Shown here in pieces: positions 38,053 through 45,739 of a stretch of 64,000 nt of DNA. Origin of the DNA: Nitrospira sp. (lineage in GTDB: Bacteria; Nitrospirota; Nitrospiria; Nitrospirales; Nitrospiraceae). The translations under genes and the position numbers were made by a program. Each line of letters opens with the position of its first letter. The first letter of the stretch is position 1. Below the pieces are notes generated by a model. That model saw nothing but the letters and a program-made list of their open reading frames with translations, was not told the origin of the DNA and made no database searches. The stretch lies in NCBI GenBank assembly GCA_024330965.1, contig JANDJL010000004.1, positions 62,001 through 126,000 on the forward strand, in the 5' to 3' direction.

Positions 38053-39678
38053 ATGAGATCCATCCTCTACATCTTCCTCCCCTGCAAGAAGGTCTACCCC
38101 ATCGGGATCACCTATCTGGCCGATTTCATTCACCGACGGAAGCCCGAGATCCGCCAGCGCATCCTTGATTTGTCGTTGTTTCCTCTCTCGCAGCGCAGTC
38201 AAGCGATTCGGGAGGCCGCCACGGACTGTCAACCCGATCTGGTCTGTTTTTCCTGGCGAGATATCCAAATTTTTTCTCCCCATGAGGGCGACTCCTCACT
38301 GGAACACGCGTTCAATTTTTACTTCGCGAGCAATCCGCTCAAGAAAATCGTCGCTTCCATCGAGGGCGTGAAACAACTGTACCGCTACTACCGCCACATT
38401 TATACGATCCTGTCGTACCCCTGGCTAATCCGCAAAGAATTCCCCAAGGCCCAGATCATGATCGGCGGCGGGGCGTTCACGGCCTTTGCCGATCAGTTGA
38501 TCGAGAAACTGCCGGAAGGCACCATCGGCATTCTCGGCGAGGGAGAAGACGCCATCCTTAAAGTCGTCGAGGGCTGCTCCATTGCAGACGAACGATACAT
38601 CATTAAAGAGGGAACACGGATACGCAAAGGCACGCAAGGATCTCCCGCACTGCTGGACGCCCAGACCGTCGATCTGCCCTATCTGACCTCGATTTTTCCT
38701 CAATACAAGGCCTACATCGGCGAATCGATCGGCGTTCAATCAAAACGAGGCTGCCCGTACGACTGTGCCTTTTGCCTGTATCCATATATCGAGGGGAAAC
38801 GAGTTCGTTACCGGCCTCCGGCCATGGTGGTGAAGGACATCGCGCAACATTATCACCAGTGGGGCGTGCGCCGTTTTTGGTTTACCGACGCCCAATTCAT
38901 CACAGGGAGAGAGGCCTACCCGCAATGCACAGAGATTCTTGAGCGCATCATCGTGGAGAAGTTGGAGATTGAGTGGTCCGGCTATGTCAGAACCTCGTTG
39001 ATTACACCGGAGCTGGCCAAACTCATGGTCCGATCGGGCGTCGGAGATCTGGAGGTCGCCATCACGTCGGGATCGCAAGAGATTCTGAACAACCTGCATA
39101 TGGGGTTTAAGCTGGAGCGGCTGTACGACGGCTGCCGCTATCTGGCGGAGGCCGGATTCAAAGGCAAGATCATTCTGAATTATTCGTTGAATAGCCCCAA
39201 GGAGACGGAAGAGACGCTGCTGCAAAGCGTGGAGTCCTACAAGGTGGTCGCCTCCATCCTGGGCGAGGAACGGGTGTTCCCCCTGATGTTCTTCCTAGGT
39301 ATTCAGCCGAATACTGAGCTGGAACAGCGGCTGTTGGCCGAGGGATATTTGTCCGCCGGCTACAATCCTTTGATGCTGACACCGACCAGCATCCGGAAGC
39401 TGTTGTACAACCCTGCGCCGCTCAACACGATCATCGCCAAGGCCTGTCTGCGCGCCTGGGAACGGAAACACGGGAGTCGAGATCCCCGCACATGGACGGG
39501 GTCTCTATCTCAATCGGAAGCCGAGTCGAAGAGGTACGCAGACAAGAGTCTGAGCAACGGCCTTGAGGGGAACTCGGGGCGCGATGCCTTGCTCTCTTTG
39601 GAAGAAATCCTCCTCTCGCGCCGACGAGCCTCCTCGTCCAAACCGACGGCGGAATCCCACATACCCTCCATCGGCTGA
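38053..39678 (+). CDS. B12-binding-type radical SAM protein
   Basis: 541 aa from ATG 38053 (MRSILYIFLPCKKVYPIGITYLADFI); an ATG at 38035 adds six residues. The N-terminal 200 residues look like a cobalamin-binding Rossmann domain with MIGGGAFTAFAD and GILGEGED. The radical SAM cluster motif is SKRGCPYDCAFCLYPY (CxxxCxxC). Later motifs are FTDAQFI, EVAITSGSQEILNN and PNTELEQRL. Enzymes of this layout methylate or rearrange unactivated carbons or phosphorus. The last 70 residues are Ser/Arg-rich and probably disordered. Substrate unknown. Confidence 0.88.
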   Translation: MRSILYIFLPCKKVYPIGITYLADFIHRRKPEIRQRILDLSLFPLSQRSQAIREAATDCQPDLVCFSWRDIQIFSPHEGDSSLEHAFNFYFASNPLKKIVASIEGVKQLYRYYRHIYTILSYPWLIRKEFPKAQIMIGGGAFTAFADQLIEKLPEGTIGILGEGEDAILKVVEGCSIADERYIIKEGTRIRKGTQGSPALLDAQTVDLPYLTSIFPQYKAYIGESIGVQSKRGCPYDCAFCLYPYIEGKRVRYRPPAMVVKDIAQHYHQWGVRRFWFTDAQFITGREAYPQCTEILERIIVEKLEIEWSGYVRTSLITPELAKLMVRSGVGDLEVAITSGSQEILNNLHMGFKLERLYDGCRYLAEAGFKGKIILNYSLNSPKETEETLLQSVESYKVVASILGEERVFPLMFFLGIQPNTELEQRLLAEGYLSAGYNPLMLTPTSIRKLLYNPAPLNTIIAKACLRAWERKHGSRDPRTWTGSLSQSEAESKRYADKSLSNGLEGNSGRDALLSLEEILLSRRRASSSKPTAESHIPSIG

Positions 39679-39903
39679 TTTCCTCCGTCACACACTGATC
39701 CTCTTCTTGCGCGATCGGCCCTGAAACTTGACGACCGGTGGACGGCCCTCTCCGGCTCCGCACGGGAGGAGCGCCTTGCTTTCAGATTCAGCCCGATGCT
39801 ATCATTCCATTTCTTCGGAGACCGCTCGCGCGGCGGTCTCAAACTGAGATTCTCACACCATGACGCGGACATAGTACTCTTCAGGGCCTGGGGGAAGTCC
39901 TTC

Positions 39904-42006
39904 ATGTATAAGACCATTTATATCCCGGTTGATAATTCCGACCATTCCAACGCTGCTGTGGACATCGGCATCCACCTGGCGAAACGATTCGGTTCCAAGA
40001 TCATCGGCAGCCACGTCTATGCCGCCAAAATGCATGATAAACGCTTCAAGCAAATGGAGGCCGGTCTGCCGGAAGAGTATCACGACGAGAAAGAACTCGA
40101 CCGCCAGCGCCAAATTCACGATTCATTGATCACTCGCGGGCTTCAAATCATCACGGACTCGTACCTCGATTACGTGGACAAGAAGTGCTCGGAATCGAAC
40201 CTGCCGATCGAACGCCGCTCTCTTGAAGGACGCAACTGGAAAGTCTTGTCCGAAGACATCAACACCAACGGTTACGATCTCGTGATTATGGGGGCCTTGG
40301 GGGTGGGGGCCGTCAAGGAGAGCGTGATCGGCAGCAACACGGAGCGGGTAGTCCGTCGCGTGCGCAACTCCGACATGCTGATCGTCAAGAACGTCCAACC
40401 GATGCAAACGGGCAAGATCGTGGTCGCGGTCGACGGTAGCCCCTATTCATTCGGCGGGTTGATGACCGCCCTGCAACTCGGCAAGGCATTCGGCATGCCG
40501 GTCGAGGCGATCTCCGCCTTCGACCCCTACTTCCACTACGCCGCCTTTCACAGCATCTCCGGCGTCTTGAACGAGGAAGCCGGCAAGGTGTTCCGTTTCA
40601 AAGAGCAGGAAAAACTGCACGAAGAAATCATCGACAGCGGTTTGGCCAAAATCTACCAGTCACACCTCGACATCTCGCGCGAGATCGCCCAGGCGGAACA
40701 ATCGGACCTCAAGACGACCCTCCTCGATGGAAAAGCGTTTGAGAAAATCATTCAATATGTCCGCAAAGACATCCCGGCCCTGCTGGTCGTCGGCCGTATC
40801 GGAGTGCACAGCGACGAGGACATGGACATCGGCAGCAACACGGAAAATCTGCTCCGCAGCGCGCCTTGTAACATTCTCGTCTCGAATAGAAAGTACGTGC
40901 CGCCGATTGATACGCAGGCAGAGTACACCATCGCCTGGACCGAAGAAGCTCTCCGCCGTATGGAAAAGATTCCCGTCTTCGCCCGCGGAGTCGCCAAGAC
41001 CGCCATTCACCGCTACGCGATCGAAAAGGGCCATACGATTATCAGCAATACGGTCGTGGATGCGGCAGTCGGTCATATCCTGCCCAAGGGAGCCATGGAG
41101 GCCATGCGGGCGCTGGGAGGCAGTCTCGATCAAGCCGGTATCAATCGCGACAAAATGCAAGCCGACGACGCGGTGGCTCAAGACCTAATGGGCGCGACCT
41201 TGAGCGGCATCATGACGCAAATTGTCGAGGAGAAGCCAGCGGCCTCCGATTCAACACGGGCGTATCTGGATCGCATGAATCAACAGTATTTCGTGTGCGA
41301 CGGCTGCGGCTACATCGGGAAAGGCGACACGCCGGTGAAATGCCCTGTCTGCGGCGCGGATGGCGCGCGATTCAAGCAAGTGGACAAGACGATCTTCGAA
41401 GCGGCGGCCAAGGCTGAAGGCGGGCTGGAAACGGACGTGGCCTATGACGACGTCCCCATGCAGTGGACAAAAGATGCAAAAGAAGCCATCCGGGCTGTCC
41501 CGGCCGGCTTTCAGCGGCGTCGAGCTAAGGCCAAGATCGAGAAGACCGCTCGCAAACTCGGCATGACCACCGTCACCTTGGAATTCGCCGCCCCCATGAT
41601 TAAAGAGGCGGCGTCGGAGGATTACCGCCCCATCTTCTCCAACAAGGGAACAGGAATATCCGCGGAGGCGGCCGCCAAGCTGGGACTTGCAGGAGGAGAA
41701 ACCGCCTCGCACGGCAACGGCACTCATGCCCCTGATGAGACGAAGGTCCAACAGCAGGCCGATGCTTCCCCCTATACCTGGACCGCGGAAGCGCAAGCAC
41801 GGCTGGAACGGGCTCCGGAAGGTTTCATGCGGGATTGCACAAAGGCTTTGATTCTGAAACACGCGGAAAAGATCGGCGTGACCCACATTACGCTGGAAGT
41901 CGCCAACGAAGGGATCGAACAGGCCAAAGGCTACATGGCCGAGGCCATGAAAACCGGGAATCTCAAAAGTATGATCGCGGATCTGACCGGAAAAGGGCGT
42001 GCCTAG
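39904..42006 (+). CDS. USP-USP-PCP_red-rubredoxin-PCP_red-PCP_red fusion protein
   Basis: 700 aa from ATG 39904. Two universal stress protein domains: about 1-165 (TIYIPVDNSDHSNAAVDIG, VIMGALGVGAVKESVIGSNTERVVRR) and about 172-330 (KIVVAVDGSPYSFGG, DMDIGSNTENLLRSAPCNILV), both with ATP-loop-like G-x(9)-G(S/N). Then three copies of the small helical PCP_red domain (about 340-390, 516-565, 623-672; pattern W-T-x-x-A-x-x-x-x-x-x-I/A-P-x-x-x-R). A rubredoxin-like zinc/iron ribbon lies at about 460-484 (CDGCGYIGKGDTPVKCPVC). PCP_red occurs in light-independent protochlorophyllide reductase BchB. The next gene also ends in PCP_red, so a shared partner or tetrapyrrole role is likely. Confidence 0.88.
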   Translation: MYKTIYIPVDNSDHSNAAVDIGIHLAKRFGSKIIGSHVYAAKMHDKRFKQMEAGLPEEYHDEKELDRQRQIHDSLITRGLQIITDSYLDYVDKKCSESNLPIERRSLEGRNWKVLSEDINTNGYDLVIMGALGVGAVKESVIGSNTERVVRRVRNSDMLIVKNVQPMQTGKIVVAVDGSPYSFGGLMTALQLGKAFGMPVEAISAFDPYFHYAAFHSISGVLNEEAGKVFRFKEQEKLHEEIIDSGLAKIYQSHLDISREIAQAEQSDLKTTLLDGKAFEKIIQYVRKDIPALLVVGRIGVHSDEDMDIGSNTENLLRSAPCNILVSNRKYVPPIDTQAEYTIAWTEEALRRMEKIPVFARGVAKTAIHRYAIEKGHTIISNTVVDAAVGHILPKGAMEAMRALGGSLDQAGINRDKMQADDAVAQDLMGATLSGIMTQIVEEKPAASDSTRAYLDRMNQQYFVCDGCGYIGKGDTPVKCPVCGADGARFKQVDKTIFEAAAKAEGGLETDVAYDDVPMQWTKDAKEAIRAVPAGFQRRRAKAKIEKTARKLGMTTVTLEFAAPMIKEAASEDYRPIFSNKGTGISAEAAAKLGLAGGETASHGNGTHAPDETKVQQQADASPYTWTAEAQARLERAPEGFMRDCTKALILKHAEKIGVTHITLEVANEGIEQAKGYMAEAMKTGNLKSMIADLTGKGRA

Positions 42007-42084
42007 CTCATCTCGCGTCATCTCTCCATGACACAACTCCGGAGAGACGTTCTTCGTCCTATTCCGCCTGCGCGGCAGAACAGC

Positions 42085-42090
42085 TATAAT
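42085..42090 (+). promoter_or_regulatory. Consensus -10 (TATAAT) ahead of the radical SAM/PCP_red gene
   Basis: TATAAT at 42085-42090 ends 12 nt before ATG 42103. The best -35 position (TTCCGC at 42062, 17-nt spacer) is poor. No Shine-Dalgarno is present before the ATG, so a very short or absent leader is expected. Confidence 0.45.
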
Positions 42091-42102
42091 TGATTGGCTC
42101 GC

Positions 42103-43467
42103 ATGGGCAAACCACTTCCCATTCTGAATCCATCCCCCACGCCAGGCTCTTCACAGTTCCAGAGTCTCGGCGACCGCTCTCCCTCGCCGCTTCGGGAGGG
42201 ACGAACCGTCGATGACTTCAAACCTTATCTCATCGCGCTGAACCTGACCAAGCGCTGTAATCTGAAATGCGATCACTGCTACCTTGACGCTACAACGAGG
42301 GCATCTGGCGGACATGACGAACTGTCCACCGAAGAATGTGTTCGGCTTATCGATCAGATTGCCGAAGTCAACAAAGGCTGTCTGCTGGTTATCACGGGCG
42401 GAGAGCCGCTGGTGCGGCCCGATATCCTCGACATCGCCCGCCATGCCGTGAACGCCGGCTTCATGGTCGTCCTGGGGACAAACGGGATGCTGATCGACGA
42501 TCGGATCGCCAAAACCCTCGTCGAGATCGGCGTGATGGGGGTAGGCATCAGCATCGACTCGCTGGATCCGGCCAAACATGACGCGTTCCGCGGTGTTCCG
42601 GGGGCGTGGAGCGCCGCGGTTTCCGGCATCGAAGCCAGCAAGCGCAACGGCCTTCAGTTTCAAATTCACTTCAGCGTCCAGCCCATGAACTATTCCGAAC
42701 TGCCCGAAGCCATCGAGTGGGCCCATCAGCTTGGAGCCCGCGTGTTCAACGTATTTTTTATGGTGTGCACGGGGCGGGGAGAAGAACTGACCGATATCAC
42801 GCCGGCTCAGTACGAGGAAGCGCTCGGCTACCTGGTCAAGTGCCAGGACAATTACAAAGGTATGCTGGTCCGCGCCCGATGTGCACCGCACTTCAAACGG
42901 CTGGCCTATGAGAAAGATCCGAACTCTCCCCTCACCAAGGCAACTGGTTATATGGGCGGCGGCTGCCTGGCCGGCACCAACTATGCTCGCGTGACGCCGA
43001 ACGGCGAGGTGACTCCCTGTCCCTACATGCCCCTCTCAGCCGGAAACGTGCGGCAGCGCAGCTTCGTGGATCTATGGAATCACTCCGACATTTTCCATTC
43101 GTTCCGCTACCCTCAGCTCAAGGGCAAGTGCGGAGACTGTGAGTATTCTGACATTTGCGGAGGGTGCCGTGCACGCCCCTATGTCGATCACGGCGATTGG
43201 CTGGACGAAGATCCGTGGTGCCTGTACACCCCCAAGGGTGGGGAAAAAATCAAAGTGGCGTTCAATACACCGGAAGACGCCCCGATCCAGTGGGACGAGG
43301 CATCGTCGATACGCCTCAGCCGTATTCCCTATTTTCTTCGAGCCATGGTGAAAAAGGGGGTTGAGAAACACGCTCGGGAGAATCACATCTCCCTGATCAC
43401 CGTCGAACTGATGGAAGAATTGCGCAAGAAGCGATTCGGCAACGACGCACCGGTCTTCAAGTTATAG
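42103..43467 (+). CDS. Radical SAM/SPASM protein (NirJ/Ahb heme-pathway type) with C-terminal PCP_red domain
   Basis: 454 aa from ATG 42103. Radical SAM cluster C52, C56, C59 (KRCNLKCDHCYLDA), ITGGEPLVRPDILD, and a SPASM region with auxiliary-cluster cysteines (GGGCLAG, VTPCPYM, GKCGDCEYSDICGGCRAR). These match the enzymes that tailor siroheme-derived hemes (NirJ, AhbC, AhbD). The last 55 residues (IQWDEASSIRLSRIPYFLRAMVKKGVEKHA) are a PCP_red domain, absent from standard NirJ or Ahb proteins and shared with the preceding gene. Likely a heme or other tetrapyrrole modification step; peptide modification is the alternative. Confidence 0.85.
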   Translation: MGKPLPILNPSPTPGSSQFQSLGDRSPSPLREGRTVDDFKPYLIALNLTKRCNLKCDHCYLDATTRASGGHDELSTEECVRLIDQIAEVNKGCLLVITGGEPLVRPDILDIARHAVNAGFMVVLGTNGMLIDDRIAKTLVEIGVMGVGISIDSLDPAKHDAFRGVPGAWSAAVSGIEASKRNGLQFQIHFSVQPMNYSELPEAIEWAHQLGARVFNVFFMVCTGRGEELTDITPAQYEEALGYLVKCQDNYKGMLVRARCAPHFKRLAYEKDPNSPLTKATGYMGGGCLAGTNYARVTPNGEVTPCPYMPLSAGNVRQRSFVDLWNHSDIFHSFRYPQLKGKCGDCEYSDICGGCRARPYVDHGDWLDEDPWCLYTPKGGEKIKVAFNTPEDAPIQWDEASSIRLSRIPYFLRAMVKKGVEKHARENHISLITVELMEELRKKRFGNDAPVFKL

Positions 43468-43562
43468 GGCATAGCGGCGAGGGAGGCGGCGACTATCGCA
43501 CGAACGGGCTCGGCTCAGACACAAGCTGAGCATGACCGTTTATCTTTCAAGGCACATTACAC

Positions 43563-44072
43563 ATGGATGCCGTCCAACAGATCTTTCTTGATCTCAACAC
43601 GCTCATTCCGATTCTCAATCACTGGCTCCATCTTCTCTCGGCGATCATTTGGATCGGCGGCCTCACTTTTCTTGTCATGGCAGTCACACCAGGCCTCCAA
43701 AAGGCCGTACCGAGGGAGCACGTCAAACCGATCACGGACACCTTCTACCGCCACTATAAGAAAGTGGCGGGCATGCTCTTGGTCGTTCTCCTGTTTACCG
43801 GCGGCATCAATCTGCACTATGTCAATCAAGTCATCACGTCGCAAACAGGAGCCGGCGTGCAGCATCACGCCAAGTATTTGATCGTCTTTTGCATCAAATT
43901 GCTTCTCGTGCTCGGCCTTCTCACGCTCTTTTTGTACACCGTGATTTTCAAATCCGATGACCAAGCCGAAGAGGGTGAGACTTACGAAGTCATTCCGTTT
44001 CAGCGCGCCGCGCTCTGGATGGGATTTTTTATCGTGCTGTGCGCAGCCGCGATGAAACACCTTCATCTTTGA
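43563..44072 (+). CDS. Four-helix membrane protein, HemJ/CopD-like
   Basis: 169 aa with four membrane helices. The first contains LNHWLHLLSAIIWIGGLTFL, the His plus WxGG pattern shared by CopD domains and HemJ-type protoporphyrinogen oxidases. The third contains HHAKYLIVFCIKLLLVLGLL with the Lys position typical of HemJ-like proteins. The conserved His residues suggest heme b binding. It is 95 nt after the radical SAM/PCP_red gene on the same strand, which strengthens a tetrapyrrole link. The precise activity cannot be read from sequence. Confidence 0.6.
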   Translation: MDAVQQIFLDLNTLIPILNHWLHLLSAIIWIGGLTFLVMAVTPGLQKAVPREHVKPITDTFYRHYKKVAGMLLVVLLFTGGINLHYVNQVITSQTGAGVQHHAKYLIVFCIKLLLVLGLLTLFLYTVIFKSDDQAEEGETYEVIPFQRAALWMGFFIVLCAAAMKHLHL

Positions 44073-44131
44073 GCAATAAATCGCCGGAGCCGCCAGGCAG
44101 AGGATGGGAATCAGCAAGGCGTTCCCAGAAA

Positions 44132-44893
44132 TCATCGCGAGTGGTTCGGATTGGACCAGGCCCGTTTGAAAACCGTTCTGAGGCCGAAATAGCCGATGGA
44201 GTCCTTCAGATTCGAGTAGAGCCGCTTGATCGGATTCATGTCCGGGTTCGTGACATATTCCATGGTCAGCACGATCCGTTCTTCTCCCTCTCCGAGAGGC
44301 GTGACGGCGTGCCAAAGCTTGTCGCCGTTGAAAATCACCAGGTCTCCGGGCTCGGTGACCAGCTCAAGATGGCGGAGCGGTTTCGTCGGATGATTTTTGA
44401 AAAGGTCGCATACCAACTTGCAGCACGTTGACCGGTCGACCAACCCCATCAAAATCGTATAGCGCGCCCCCTTGTAATACGACGTGTCATAGTGAAATCC
44501 GATGTGGTCCCCTGGCTCCGTGTAGTAGTAGAGCGCACACGCGTGAGGATCATTGTCCGGGCAGAGCATCACGTCCGCATCTGTGAGCCGGTTGAGGAAA
44601 TGCTTGAACGACTCCGAGCGATAGATATCCAAAAAACGGGGCGCTTTTTCCTGAACCGTATAATAGCTGACGCTTCCGCCCTTCTTATGGCCAGGAATGT
44701 AGTTGCGATTGAGGTCGCCCTTCACACCTTGCGCCTGCGGCACCAGGACCTGCTCCACAAAAGCCCGCGGCAAAAACTGCTTGATGACCAGAAACTCCTC
44801 TTGATCCCAATACTCCCCGTGTAGCCGGTCGAGGTCCAACGCCGCCACCGCTTGATCGACCGCTTCCACCACAGTGCTCGCCTCGCGTATCAT
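44132..44893 (-). CDS. 2-oxoglutarate/Fe(II)-dependent dioxygenase family protein
   Basis: 253 aa from ATG 44893 (AAGGG 9-10 nt upstream); a GTG at 44932 would add 13 residues. The facial triad is H134-x-D136 (GFHYDTSYY) with a distal H195 (DKLWHAVTPL), and R206 (ERIVLTMEY) is placed to bind 2-oxoglutarate. YYTEPGDHIGFHYD and EPGDLVIFNGDKLWH resemble small-molecule and prolyl hydroxylase-like members. Substrate unknown. Downstream of lolA on the same strand, about 135 nt away. Confidence 0.88.
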   Translation of the reverse strand: MIREASTVVEAVDQAVAALDLDRLHGEYWDQEEFLVIKQFLPRAFVEQVLVPQAQGVKGDLNRNYIPGHKKGGSVSYYTVQEKAPRFLDIYRSESFKHFLNRLTDADVMLCPDNDPHACALYYYTEPGDHIGFHYDTSYYKGARYTILMGLVDRSTCCKLVCDLFKNHPTKPLRHLELVTEPGDLVIFNGDKLWHAVTPLGEGEERIVLTMEYVTNPDMNPIKRLYSNLKDSIGYFGLRTVFKRAWSNPNHSR

Positions 44894-45028
44894 GGACGTC
44901 CGCCCTTCAGCATCTTGGTCATCGGTCTCCACGACCGGCCGTACCCGTTCTTCACTATCGACTTCGCTCTCGATGACTCTCGCATTGACGATCCTCCCGC
45001 GCAGGAATCGCCGACGGCCCCCCTCTGC

Positions 45029-45739
45029 CTACGGTCCGCTCAAAACTGGGGCCTGGACCACTTCAACATCGGAGGGGACGACGAAGTCGAACTTTTCGTC
45101 CGCCAAACCCACATTCGCTCTCAAATCGAAAAACTCAAACGTCGAGACATTGCCATTGGCCTCATAGAGGGACACCGTCCGCATATAATATGTCTTGGGA
45201 TACACCTCGATGACAATCTTCTGAATGGTTTTGATCGATTCGTGGTCTTTGGTCTTTGGAAACAACGTGATGAGACGAAGCCCCCCCGTACCCCGCTCGT
45301 TCCCCTCCGTCGGTCGGACGTCGAAAGATTCCTCCAACTTGCCGGCCCCTTGTAATAACTCCAAGGGCGCCTTAGAAGCCGCCATCTGCGTCAATTTTCC
45401 GACTAACACCTGCTTATGTTCTGGCACATACACCTTGACATCGTCATTGGTGACATAAATTTGTTCGTTTGCCGGCTCCAGATAGTCCCATCGCAATCGC
45501 CCCGGCCGTTTCAGATACACTTTGCCGCTTGACGTCACGGGCCGCTCAAACCCTTCGATCCTGGTTTTTTGAACAAAGTCGGCTTGGAGGTCCTTGGTCT
45601 TCTCATACCGAGCCTGGATATGTTTGACGATGTCGCGGACTTCCTGAACCGCCTGACGATCAGCAGGCTCCTCCGCCCCCCAAGCCGACGCAGTTACACA
45701 CAAAACCAACGGAAGCCACGTCCATTGACGACGACTCAT
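45029..45739 (-). CDS. lolA: Outer-membrane lipoprotein carrier protein LolA
   Basis: 236 aa with a signal peptide (WTWLPLVLCVTASAWGAEE). LolA features are ARYEKTKDLQADFVQKT near the N-terminus, SGKVYLKRPGRLRWDYLEPANEQIYVTNDDVKVYVPEHKQV (hydrophobic cavity strands) and a C-terminal FEFFDLRANVGLADEKFDFVVP. It carries lipoproteins from LolCDE across the periplasm; Pal and two other lipoproteins are encoded in this window. The ATG overlaps the ftsK stop (45736-45739), the ftsK-lolA order known from many proteobacteria. Confidence 0.93.
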   Translation of the reverse strand: MSRRQWTWLPLVLCVTASAWGAEEPADRQAVQEVRDIVKHIQARYEKTKDLQADFVQKTRIEGFERPVTSSGKVYLKRPGRLRWDYLEPANEQIYVTNDDVKVYVPEHKQVLVGKLTQMAASKAPLELLQGAGKLEESFDVRPTEGNERGTGGLRLITLFPKTKDHESIKTIQKIVIEVYPKTYYMRTVSLYEANGNVSTFEFFDLRANVGLADEKFDFVVPSDVEVVQAPVLSGP

